From: Oscillospiraceae bacterium
GTDB taxonomy: Bacteria > Bacillota > Clostridia > Oscillospirales > Acutalibacteraceae
Length of the DNA stretch: 64,000 nt
Assembly: GCA_029225165.1 (NCBI GenBank)
Contig: JAQXVY010000034.1
Coordinates: forward strand, 60,858-124,857
Direction: 5' to 3'
Part shown: piece after piece, positions 46,331 through 53,796 of the stretch
Numbering within the stretch: position 1 is the stretch's first letter
Layout: every line of letters starts with the position of its first letter
Program-made: the position numbers and the translations under genes
Notes under the pieces: model-generated
Told to the model about the DNA's origin: nothing
Databases searched by the model: none
What the model saw: only the letters and a program-made list of their open reading frames with translations

Positions 46331-46741
46331 CTAAAATGGTCTTGTATTGTCAAGAACACCTGCCTGACCCCATACAGGTCTGCCAACGGAAGGTGACTTT
46401 TTGATGCTTTTGATTTTAGCCTTGCCGACACCGTATGTGCTGTCAACGGCTGCGGCAATTACAGCTACGATTTCGTCGGAAATTCCGGATACTGATGAAG
46501 GAGCCGGTGCAGTCTTTGCGGGTGCAGGAGTTTCCTGCTTTTGGCTCTGTTCAATCTTTTCTTTTTTCTTTTTTGATGCGTTTTGTGCTGAATAACAAAT
46601 CTTACCGTAAATAGAAATTATAACGATAAGTAGAATTAATACAGCGAAAACTACAACAAAGCCTGTCAGCAAAGTGGTGATAGAAATACTGAACTTTTCA
46701 CCTAAACTGAGGCTTGCTGCAACGATAGTACTAATATCCAT
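46331..46741 (-). CDS. oadG: Decarboxylase gamma subunit (OadG-like)
   Basis: This 136-residue protein has one membrane segment (about 22-44), a Lys-rich stretch, an Ala/Pro linker (TPAPAKTAPAPSS) and a C-terminal domain ending WGQAGVLDNTRPF, as in OadG proteins that also help assemble the pump. Its ribosome binding site GGGGGA lies in the 3' arm of an inverted repeat. It is 21 bp upstream of oadB. Confidence 0.82.
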   Translation of the reverse strand: MDISTIVAASLSLGEKFSISITTLLTGFVVVFAVLILLIVIISIYGKICYSAQNASKKKKEKIEQSQKQETPAPAKTAPAPSSVSGISDEIVAVIAAAVDSTYGVGKAKIKSIKKSPSVGRPVWGQAGVLDNTRPF

Positions 46742-46747
46742 AAAAAT

Positions 46748-46818
46748 CCCCCATATTTATAGTTTCATATGTTAACTATTATACAATGAGATATGTATTT
46801 TATCAATAAATATGGGGG
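46748..46818. promoter_or_regulatory. Inverted repeat flanking the oadGB promoter
   Basis: CCCCCATATTTAT (46748-46760) and ATAAATATGGGGG (46806-46818) are perfect 13-base inverted arms with the promoter between them. The inner arm supplies the oadG Shine-Dalgarno on the minus strand. The outer arm overlaps the -35 box. It may be a paired protein-binding site. It resembles the CCCCCATAT repeat at yabP. Confidence 0.55.
46778..46806 (-). promoter_or_regulatory. Sigma-A promoter of oadG-oadB
   Basis: On the minus strand TTGATA, 17 bp and TATAAT lie about 40 bp before the oadG start. The region from 46741 to 47046 is otherwise the inverted repeat above and a near-palindromic element (46891-47044). 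Confidence 0.8.
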
Positions 46819-46890
46819 TGTTTTTTATTTTTTTGCGAAAATATACAATTTTTCGGGAAAGTTATGTTGTAATTTGTTAATTAGGTTTTA

Positions 46891-47044
46891 TACTAATACC
46901 TGATAGAAAGTAGACTTATCTTTGCGAGGGTAATTTTCAGAGGACAAGGCGGAGGACGCCGCAAGGCTGACGCCTTGCAAGGACGACAACGCAGTACTCT
47001 GGAAATTAGACCGCAAAGATTGTCTGCTTTTATTAGGTATTAGT
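46891..47044. repeat. Near-palindromic intergenic element (second type)
   Basis: About 154 bp with long imperfect terminal inverted repeats. TACTAATACCTGATAGAAAG at the left matches the complement of the right end, and both continue inward to CTTTGCG. Inside, AATTTTCAGAG pairs with CTCTGGAAATT, and GCAAGGC with GCCTTGC. No ORF is present. Its right end stops one base before the spoIVA stop codon. The sequence differs from family A but the design is the same. Confidence 0.75.
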
Positions 47045-47045
47045 A

Positions 47046-48524
47046 TTAGAGTATAATACAGATTAATCCGTTGCAGCCGTCATTGATGATTTTTTCTATG
47101 GTTTCCCCTACCTTTTTACGAGCATCCTCAGGCATTCTGTACAGCTTGTTGTGAAGTCCCTCGTTTACAAGCTCGTGGACTGATTTTCCGAAGATGTTGC
47201 TCTCCCAAATTTTTGATGGGTCTTCTTCAAATTCTTTTAACAGATAAGACACAAGCTCTCTGCTCTGCTGTTCACTGCCCACTATTGGCGTTACCTCTGC
47301 CTGGGTGTGAATTTTCATCATATGAATTGATGGTGCTGAGGCTTTCAGGCGTATTCCGTACTTACCGCTCTGCTTTATTATTTGCGGTTCATCCAGTGTT
47401 AATTCATCAAGGGTTGGCATTACTATGCCGTAGCCCTTTTCCTCCACATCCTTATAGGCGGCGGCGATTTTGTCAAATTCCTTTTGCTTTTCGGACAGCA
47501 TACTGATGCTTTCCATTAAAGCCTCTTCGTCCTTAATTTCTGTGCCTGTTTTCTCTGACATTACCTTGTAAAAACAGCTGTTTTCGATTTGAAGTAAAAT
47601 ATCTGCAACACCCTTGCCAAGGTCAAGCTCTTTTATCTCGCTTTTTTCTACATAATTACACTCGCCTATACCCGAACAGGTGTCCTGAACCTGTCGTAGC
47701 TTTTCGATTGTTCCGGCATTGTCCTTTATGCTGTTAAAAATATCGCTTTTCAGCCAATGTTCCTTTGAAAGGTTTACAACCCACTTTGGCATATCAATGT
47801 TGATTTCCCTTATTGGGAACTCAAAAAGCACCTGGGCAAGTACCCTTTTGATTTCGTTTTCTTCCATTTCAAGGCAATTTACAGGCATAACGGGAACTTG
47901 GTATTTTGAAGAAAGCTCTTCACTTAACATTACAGTTTCTCGCCTTTGGGGGTCAACGGAATTTAGGAGTACAACAAAGGGCTTGTTTATCGCCTTTAGC
48001 TCCGATATTACCCTTTCTTCCGCATCCTCGTATGAATTTCTGGAAATATCGCTTATTGTACCGTCTGTGGTGACAACCAGTCCTATGGTGCTGTGGTCGG
48101 TGATTACCTTATTTGTACCGATTTCGGCGGCTTTGTCAAAGGGGATTTCCTCCTCTGACCAAGGAGTTTTTACCATTCGAGGAGTGTCTTCCTCCATATA
48201 ACCCATAGCCTCATTCACCACATAGCCTACACAGTCAATCATTCTAACCTTTAGGTGAGCATTATCGGGAAGTGAAATTTCCATTGCCTCTTCCGGGATA
48301 AACTTTGGTTCGGTGGTCATTATTGTTCTTCCGCCGGATGACTGGGGAAGTTCGTCATTTGCTCTGATACGCAGGTTTTCTTCCTCTATATTGGGCAGGA
48401 CTATTGTGTCCATAAACTTTTTTATAAAGGTGCTTTTGCCTGTTCTGACCGGTCCTACAACTCCTATATAAATATCTCCATTTGTTCTCTGTGAAATGTC
48501 ACGATATATGCTTCTCTCTGCCAT
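47046..48524 (-). CDS. spoIVA: Stage IV sporulation protein A (SpoIVA)
   Basis: This protein of about 492 residues has a TRAFAC-type ATPase domain with a Walker A motif GPVRTGKST (about 22-30). SpoIVA polymerises on the outer forespore membrane as the basement layer of the spore coat, and the C-terminal GLICIIL is intact. The ATG at 48524 is seven bases after GGAGG, so the ATG two codons upstream is too close. In this window its membrane anchor SpoVM and a SipL-like partner lie within 6.7 kb. The stop codon abuts a near-palindromic repeat. Confidence 0.96.
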   Translation of the reverse strand: MAERSIYRDISQRTNGDIYIGVVGPVRTGKSTFIKKFMDTIVLPNIEEENLRIRANDELPQSSGGRTIMTTEPKFIPEEAMEISLPDNAHLKVRMIDCVGYVVNEAMGYMEEDTPRMVKTPWSEEEIPFDKAAEIGTNKVITDHSTIGLVVTTDGTISDISRNSYEDAEERVISELKAINKPFVVLLNSVDPQRRETVMLSEELSSKYQVPVMPVNCLEMEENEIKRVLAQVLFEFPIREINIDMPKWVVNLSKEHWLKSDIFNSIKDNAGTIEKLRQVQDTCSGIGECNYVEKSEIKELDLGKGVADILLQIENSCFYKVMSEKTGTEIKDEEALMESISMLSEKQKEFDKIAAAYKDVEEKGYGIVMPTLDELTLDEPQIIKQSGKYGIRLKASAPSIHMMKIHTQAEVTPIVGSEQQSRELVSYLLKEFEEDPSKIWESNIFGKSVHELVNEGLHNKLYRMPEDARKKVGETIEKIINDGCNGLICIIL

Positions 48525-48574
48525 TTTCATTCCTCCATATGTTTTTAATAAAATATATGAAGTAAGTTTATAAA

Positions 48575-48617
48575 ATATGCAAACAGGATATGTAAAGTGA
48601 TTTATTCGGTGTTTCCT
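48575..48617. repeat. Family A solo end
   Basis: About 42 bp, ATATGCAAACAGGATATGTA continuing to TTATTCGGTGTTTCC, match the left end of the 1190-1348 element in reverse orientation at roughly 37 of 42 positions. No matching right half is present. It begins at the stop codon of the GNAT-SnoaL gene, exactly as the full copy begins at the gpsA stop. Confidence 0.7.
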
Positions 48618-49510
48618 TAAGATTTAAGTTTTTGCTCAATTTCTTTATCCGGCCAATAGCCCCATGACTCTGTGATTTTGCCCTTTTCAACCTTGAAGTT
48701 TTCAAGAGCCTCAAATGTAATATGCTTTCCTGTTGCCGGAATTCCCATACAGGTGCCGGTGTGGACACCATCGTAGAGGATTCGGGTAGCAACCATACTG
48801 CCCTCTGCAAAAACATCCAGCACACTTACTTTCAGATTTGAGAATTGGTCTGCGACGATTTTCAAAATACCAACAGCGTCTGCGTTACTTCTTGCTGATG
48901 CCGGGCTGTGGTCTATGTAATTCTCTGCCATACAGGTCATAACAAAGTCGAAGTTTTGTTTGGTGTAGCCGTCCTCAAAGAACTTTACCACAATATCTTT
49001 CGGTGACAGGTAATATACAAATTTACAGATTTCCCTATCCTCACCTTGATAATTGCCCATACCCTGTGACAGCTTGATAAAGCCACAGCGTTCCATAACC
49101 TTGGCGGACGCTTTGTTGTCAGCAAGACAGATGCCCTTAATTTCCGTAATGCCGATTTGTTTCATAATCACAGGCAGAAAGGCGGTGACTGCCTCGGTAG
49201 CATAACCTTGCTTGGTGTAACTTTCGCCTATGTGGTAGCCCACTTCCCATGTGCCGTCGTCAAATGGAACAGCCTGTACATAGCCGATATATGTACCGTC
49301 TTTTAGTGTGACAGGATACACAAGGGGGCCGTTGCCGTGTTCATATACATCAATCAAAAATTCTAAGGTTTCCGAAGCTTCTTCCACCGTTTCAAATACT
49401 TCATCGGGAACAAAACGGTGGTTGTCCTCATCAAGTGACTCCTTATGTACGCTTTCAGCCATACTCATATCAAATTCAGTAATTGTAAGTCTTTGTGTTT
49501 CGATTTTCAT
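48617..49510 (-). CDS. GNAT acetyltransferase-SnoaL domain fusion
   Basis: This protein of about 297 residues has two domains. Residues 1-155 are a RimJ/RimL-type GNAT fold (MKIETQRLTITEFD, VGYHIGESYTKQGYATEAVTAFLP, then NKASAKVMERCGFIK, the acetyl-CoA site). Residues 165-297 resemble a SnoaL-like ester cyclase or NTF2-fold polyketide cyclase (FDFVMTCMAENYIDHSP, VATRILYDGVHTGTCMGIPATGKHITFEA). The acetyltransferase may modify a ribosomal protein or small molecule. The second domain is unassigned. The start at 49510 follows AAAGGAAAAC. The combination is unusual and its substrate is unknown. Confidence 0.8.
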   Translation of the reverse strand: MKIETQRLTITEFDMSMAESVHKESLDEDNHRFVPDEVFETVEEASETLEFLIDVYEHGNGPLVYPVTLKDGTYIGYVQAVPFDDGTWEVGYHIGESYTKQGYATEAVTAFLPVIMKQIGITEIKGICLADNKASAKVMERCGFIKLSQGMGNYQGEDREICKFVYYLSPKDIVVKFFEDGYTKQNFDFVMTCMAENYIDHSPASARSNADAVGILKIVADQFSNLKVSVLDVFAEGSMVATRILYDGVHTGTCMGIPATGKHITFEALENFKVEKGKITESWGYWPDKEIEQKLKS

Positions 49511-49659
49511 ATTTCGTTTTCCTTTCCTATAAATATAAACCCGTAGGTTAATTGTAATGTATTCAATATAACCCATTGTGCAATCAAAATCAAGAAACCA
49601 TCTGTGAAAACTCTGCTACTTTCCGTAGCAAAAGCTTATCTTCCCGGGTTTTAATGTAA

Positions 49660-49700
49660 ATAAACCCCATTCTTACTTTCGCTTGAATGGGGTTGATTTT
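49660..49700 (-). terminator. Terminator after the SipL-like gene
   Basis: A 10-bp stem (AACCCCATTC / GAATGGGGTT) with a 12-base loop. Both sides are T-rich, so it may also work on the plus strand. Confidence 0.75.
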
Positions 49701-49703
49701 ATG

Positions 49704-51218
49704 TTATCTTCTAATTATAAGCATATCCTTGTTTTCAAGGTATTCGCCCTCTATTTCGTTGTCCTCGCTGATGTACTGTGGGTCGGTAAAGTATCTCTTT
49801 GCTATATCCCACACACATTCGCCCTTGTCGGCAAAGTACAGCGTTAGGGCTGAGGAGTTTTTCTCTATTTTTTTATCCTCATAGACAAGGACATCCTCAA
49901 CAAAATTGTTGTTCTCTGTATTTGTCACGAAGGCGCTGATGCTTATTTCTACCCTAAGTTCAATGGTGTTTTCATCCTTGATTCGGTAGCTTACTGAATT
50001 TATGTTGGATGTTGCTGTTTTTACTGTGCCGAATGCCTCGTCTGTTTTGTCGGTGAAGTCCATTGTTCTTTCAATGTAGAAGGGCATACCCTCTTTGTCA
50101 CAGGCAAGCACGCAAAGTCCTGCTTTGCCTGTAAAGGTTATCAGTCCGGCATCTTCCTTTGATGAAACTGATGAATTTTCGTTGTAGGCGTCAAGCACCT
50201 TTGCAAATTCCTTGTCGTTGGAGGAAACCTCCATTTTTCTTATGAAATTTCGCTTTATTTCCCTGACTGAAGTGACAAGCTGAACACTTTTGTTCTTTAT
50301 ATCACACACATAATCCCTTGAAAATGCGTCTGTTACAAACTGCTGTTCCCTCTCCTTGTAGCAGACAACAGATGCGTTTATTCGAGCCTCAAGGAGAATG
50401 CTTTTCTCATCATTTTCATGAGTTGCCTTGACATCATAGGACAAAAGTGAGCAGGAAACATTGTTCACCGTGTTATCCCCTGCCCCAACGCAGGAAATAA
50501 TTTGGTTAAAAGGTAGCATATAGTCAAGACACTCTGTCTTTCCTCTGTCAAGGTCTGAAAGGTAGAGAAGTCGCAAATTCACCTCACCCTTGATTATGAT
50601 TTTGTCGTCCATTGACTTATGCTCATTTACGGAAATTTTCACAATGGATTTTATGATTGACTCAACAGGAGGCTTATTCTCCACGCTGATAGCCTCGTTC
50701 ACATTAAATGCCTCTTCTGTTACCGCTGTAACATCCATATAGTGCTTTGTACAGCACCTCTTCTGAAAGTCGGGAAAGGACTGGGATGAGGGTATCATTG
50801 TTGTGCTTTTCCCTGTGATTTCGATTTTGATACTAAAAGCACCTTTAATTACAAGTCGCCTTGGTGAAAGTGCCCTGCAGTTTATGTATTCGGCTGTGGC
50901 AACTGTATCCAGATAGTGATTCTCCGGAAAATCCTTAATATTAATTGCACGGCTGAACTGCACAACCTGTTGGCTTGTACGCAGAGTTTTGCGAACGCTG
51001 TCAACATACATAACCTTAACGATTGAGGCTCCCTCAATTTCAAGAACTCCGCCGGAAATATTCCGTGAGAAAATTTGAGGTACAAGGGTGCATTTTAGTA
51101 TTTTTTCTATATCAGGGCAATAGTCGGGAAGTGTGACGTCAATATCAACAGGCTCCTCAATTGCCTGACTCATTAGGGTATCTCTTCCTGAAATTTTAAT
51201 GTTATTTTCAAGTTCCAT
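49704..51218 (-). CDS. sipL: SipL-like spore coat morphogenetic protein (SPOCS/DUF3794 + LysM)
   Basis: This protein of about 504 residues has repeated SPOCS (DUF3794) modules, including the N-terminal EEPVDIDVTLPDYCPDIEKIL region and central beta-rich repeats. A C-terminal LysM-like domain follows (LTLYFADKGECVWDIAKRYFT, then DMLIIRR). This architecture and length match SipL of Clostridioides difficile, which binds SpoIVA through LysM during coat assembly. The ATG at 51218 after GGAGAG is preferred. Proximity to spoIVA and spoVM supports the role. Confidence 0.82.
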   Translation of the reverse strand: MELENNIKISGRDTLMSQAIEEPVDIDVTLPDYCPDIEKILKCTLVPQIFSRNISGGVLEIEGASIVKVMYVDSVRKTLRTSQQVVQFSRAINIKDFPENHYLDTVATAEYINCRALSPRRLVIKGAFSIKIEITGKSTTMIPSSQSFPDFQKRCCTKHYMDVTAVTEEAFNVNEAISVENKPPVESIIKSIVKISVNEHKSMDDKIIIKGEVNLRLLYLSDLDRGKTECLDYMLPFNQIISCVGAGDNTVNNVSCSLLSYDVKATHENDEKSILLEARINASVVCYKEREQQFVTDAFSRDYVCDIKNKSVQLVTSVREIKRNFIRKMEVSSNDKEFAKVLDAYNENSSVSSKEDAGLITFTGKAGLCVLACDKEGMPFYIERTMDFTDKTDEAFGTVKTATSNINSVSYRIKDENTIELRVEISISAFVTNTENNNFVEDVLVYEDKKIEKNSSALTLYFADKGECVWDIAKRYFTDPQYISEDNEIEGEYLENKDMLIIRR

Positions 51219-51361
51219 AATTACTCTCCTTCTTGCTCTACAACTAATTTTGGAGTTAGCAAAGCTTTTATATATTAATGATATTAAGGCTACGGGGAAA
51301 TTATGACTACTATATATCATCAAAATTATATAAGGCGAGAAAATATTGATAACAGAAAGAG

Positions 51362-51396
51362 ATAAAAAAACGGCGGACAGAAAAACTGTCCGCCTG
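51362..51396 (-). terminator. Terminator after the Sas6-like gene
   Basis: On the minus strand GGCGGACAG/CTGTCCGCC with a 5-base T loop is followed by GTTTTTTT. Confidence 0.88.
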
Positions 51397-51426
51397 ATGA
51401 TTATTGATAATTCATTCTGTTGTCAG

Positions 51427-53331
51427 TTAAAATGCATTATAACCTGCAACCTTTTTCTGAATTGCTGTTGCGTCACGAACATCAATTCGTCTGTCACCGT
51501 TTACATCTGCAACCTCTTCGTGGATTGTAACAGGTAAGAAATTGATAAACTTCTGCAAAATTGTTGCGTCTGCAACATCAATACCGCCGTCACCGTTTAC
51601 ATCGCCCATTTGGTATGTAGGCTGTGAGGATGTTGGCTGTGTTGTTGATGTTGTTGTAGGCTCAGTTGTAGAAGTTGTTGTAGGCTGAGTCTGAGTTGTT
51701 GTAGGCTGAGTCTGTGTAGTTGTAGGCTGTGGGTCGTTTGACAAAAGCTTACCTACACGAGCAAATGGAACTGTGATGTGGTCGTCGTCTTCCTTTTCGT
51801 GTGAGTTAAACTCCTGAGTAGTGGTTGAAGCCTGGTCAGCATTGTCGTTCATTGATGGGTCATAAGGTAAGCAGTCCATACCTGATGTACCGAATGTAGA
51901 AACCTTCATAACGCCGATACCTGTGTTTTCGATATCGGAAGCAGAAAGGTTGAGGCTTTCAAGTGGAATAGACATCTCGTAGAAGAAGTCCATCTTGCTG
52001 TCATGGCCCTTTGCATAGAAGTCAACCCAATCTGATGAAGAGTCAAACATATCGCCGAGAACACGGTTGTGGTACTGACCGTAACCGCCATCAATACCCC
52101 AAAGCTCGCCGGAAAGACCCTTTGCGTTGCCAAAGTCAAGGCTTATGCCTGTGTTCTTGTTAACAATGTTGTCAGCGTCAAGCTTTCCGTCGTCGTCAGC
52201 TGTGTAGATGAAAGGACCGTTAGAGCCGTTTGTTGAGAAAGCAACAACTGTATCAACATATGTGTCGAATGTTATGCCTGAACCCCATAGTGTGCCACCG
52301 TCAACAGTAGTACCGTCTGTGATTGTTCCCTTGCCTGTGTAGAGGTAGAGGAATACAGGGCAGTTCTGAGTTTTGAACAGTGTACCCTGTGACAGCGGAT
52401 AGTCGTCGTTAGGAGCAACTATGTCCTGAACATTACACATCTCGTACATAATGTAGAGATTATCGTTGTCCCATGCTGCATACATTGCATAGTCGTCAAT
52501 AGGAATCTCGTACATTGAGTTGTCACGATATACACGAGGGTCGTCGTTTGCTGTGCCCTGTGCGATAAGCATATCAGTGCTCCAGTCGGACTTGTCACCG
52601 TCAATGGAGATAGTCTTTCTTACACCAACCTTACCGTCAGGGTTTGTACCGTAATAACCGCCACAGGAAGGACTTGTTGAGCCGTCGCCACCGCCTACAT
52701 TCTGTGGTTCTTTCTTTAAAAGTGTGATTGACTTTTCGGTTGTACCGTACTCGTTAGTTGCAGATACATAAAGTGTTGTTGTTGAACCAACTGCTACACC
52801 GTTACCAAGAGTTACAACTGTTTCGCCTGTAAAAGGAACAGCAGAACCGTTGTCAATTTTGTATGTAGCAGATGTTGCACTGCCCGGATTCACCTTAACA
52901 TCTACTGTGTCAGATGAGAAAGATGCTCCGTCCTTTTTGCTGAAAGCAATTACAGGTGGGTTTGTGCTTAGTTTGTACTGTTCCCACTTCTTTGTTGCTT
53001 TGTCATAAAGCATACCGTCGCCCTGGTAATCAAAGTCCTTTGTCTGACCGCCGTTATCAATAAAAATAACCTTGTCGTAGGACTTGTCCAATGTGAATGC
53101 ATAAATGTTTGTTTCTACCTCTGTCATTTTAACGCCCGGCCATGCAGCGTTCTGAGAGCTTGAACCGGATGCATCCAACCACATATAACAGGTAGGTGTG
53201 CCGTTAGTTGTTCTTACATACACAGTTTCTCCTGCATTGCCTGTAACAGCGTGAACTGTGAACATACAAGCAAACATAGAGGTTAAAAGTGCAATGATAA
53301 GAATTGAGGAAATAAATCCCTTGCGTTTCAT
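51427..53331 (-). CDS. sas6: Sas6-like secreted resistant-starch-binding protein (CBM26-CBM74-dockerin)
   Basis: This 634-residue secreted protein has a signal peptide (cleavage probably after Ala28). A CBM26 starch-binding module (about 33-120) has an AAWPGVKM and DKVIFIDNGGQTKDF core. An Ig-like domain (about 123-208) follows, then a large region (about 237-530) resembling CBM74, with AQGTANDDPRVYRDNS, DDYAMYAAWDNDNLYI and PYDPSMNDNAD. A Thr/Pro linker (about 533-573) leads to a type I dockerin with two Ca-binding repeats (DVNGDGGIDVADA and DVNGDRRIDVRDA). It should bind starch and dock on a scaffoldin of an amylosome, without enzyme activity of its own. GGAGGT precedes the start. The CBM74 call rests on memory of the family. 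Confidence 0.85.
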   Translation of the reverse strand: MKRKGFISSILIIALLTSMFACMFTVHAVTGNAGETVYVRTTNGTPTCYMWLDASGSSSQNAAWPGVKMTEVETNIYAFTLDKSYDKVIFIDNGGQTKDFDYQGDGMLYDKATKKWEQYKLSTNPPVIAFSKKDGASFSSDTVDVKVNPGSATSATYKIDNGSAVPFTGETVVTLGNGVAVGSTTTLYVSATNEYGTTEKSITLLKKEPQNVGGGDGSTSPSCGGYYGTNPDGKVGVRKTISIDGDKSDWSTDMLIAQGTANDDPRVYRDNSMYEIPIDDYAMYAAWDNDNLYIMYEMCNVQDIVAPNDDYPLSQGTLFKTQNCPVFLYLYTGKGTITDGTTVDGGTLWGSGITFDTYVDTVVAFSTNGSNGPFIYTADDDGKLDADNIVNKNTGISLDFGNAKGLSGELWGIDGGYGQYHNRVLGDMFDSSSDWVDFYAKGHDSKMDFFYEMSIPLESLNLSASDIENTGIGVMKVSTFGTSGMDCLPYDPSMNDNADQASTTTQEFNSHEKEDDDHITVPFARVGKLLSNDPQPTTTQTQPTTTQTQPTTTSTTEPTTTSTTQPTSSQPTYQMGDVNGDGGIDVADATILQKFINFLPVTIHEEVADVNGDRRIDVRDATAIQKKVAGYNAF

Positions 53332-53401
53332 AAAAATTACCTCCTTAGTAATTATACAATGCTATTATAACAGAAAAATTCAAAAAATGTATGATTTTTT
53401 A

Positions 53402-53450
53402 TAAAAAAAAGTAAAGGTACGCATAATTTGTACATTATGCATACCTTTGA
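53402..53450 (-). terminator. Terminator after spoVM
   Basis: A long stem (AAAGGTACGCATAAT paired with ATTATGCATACCTTT, one mismatch) is followed on the minus strand by ACTTTTTTTATAAAAAA. Confidence 0.75.
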
Positions 53451-53481
53451 TATGTTCGGTTTGTGAATAATCACAACGATA

Positions 53482-53574
53482 TTATGTTTGCTGTGGCTTT
53501 TCTTTTTTAATACCGTAAATTTTACGAAGTACTGTGCCGATAAACCTTGGGTTTTCAATCAAAACTACTTTCAT
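53482..53574 (-). CDS. spoVM: Stage V sporulation protein M (SpoVM)
   Basis: This 30-codon gene would be missed by length filters. Its product starts MKVVLIENPRFIGTVLRKIY and ends in a basic GIKKEK tail. That matches SpoVM in size (26 in B. subtilis), in the proline near residue 9, and in an amphipathic helix followed by lysines. SpoVM recognises the positively curved forespore membrane and anchors SpoIVA. GGAGG lies six bases before the ATG. The start is one base after the stop of a 47-codon upstream gene, so the two are coupled. spoIVA is about 5 kb away on the same strand. Confidence 0.88.
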   Translation of the reverse strand: MKVVLIENPRFIGTVLRKIYGIKKEKPQQT

Positions 53575-53575
53575 A

Positions 53576-53719
53576 TTACCTCCGACAAACTGTTAATGAT
53601 AAAAGGATTATTATAACTGCACAACAATCTGTTATTAACCAATTGGGAAAGATTGAGGCAATCAGCAAACCCAGTGCAAAGGATATATAAATCTTCCTCT
53701 GTAATCTCCAACACCTCAT
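53576..53719 (-). CDS. 47-residue membrane protein upstream of spoVM
   Basis: This short ORF has an ATG at 53719 preceded by GAGAGGTGG and a stop at 53576-53578. It encodes a basic N-terminus (MRCWRLQRKIY), one or two hydrophobic segments (ISFALGLLIASIFPNWLI and AVIIILLSLTV) and a basic end (CRR). The SpoVM binding site lies within its last codons. I recognise no named family. Coupling to spoVM suggests mother-cell expression during sporulation, probably in a membrane. No strong sigma-E promoter could be assigned upstream. Confidence 0.65.
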   Translation of the reverse strand: MRCWRLQRKIYISFALGLLIASIFPNWLITDCCAVIIILLSLTVCRR

Positions 53720-53775
53720 TTAACCACCTCTCAGTATAGTCTATACAATCAGGTGAAAATGGTTACTTTAAATTA

Positions 53776-53796
53776 AGGGAAACACTGAATAAATCA
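53776..53796. repeat. Family A solo end overlapping the rluA stop codon
   Basis: GGAAACACTGAATAAATCAC repeats the left terminus of the 1190-1348 element. On the minus strand it supplies the TGA stop of the pseudouridine synthase gene. Confidence 0.6.

Noticed and set aside
51620..51730. Tandem short repeats that look CRISPR-like
   Set aside because: They encode the Thr/Pro/Gln linker of the dockerin protein in frame; repeat units are short and there are no unique spacers.
53352..53558. 68-codon minus-strand ORF over the spoVM region
   Set aside because: It reads spoVM and its terminator in a different frame, lacks a ribosome binding site and has no recognisable family. The 30-codon spoVM frame is the better explanation.
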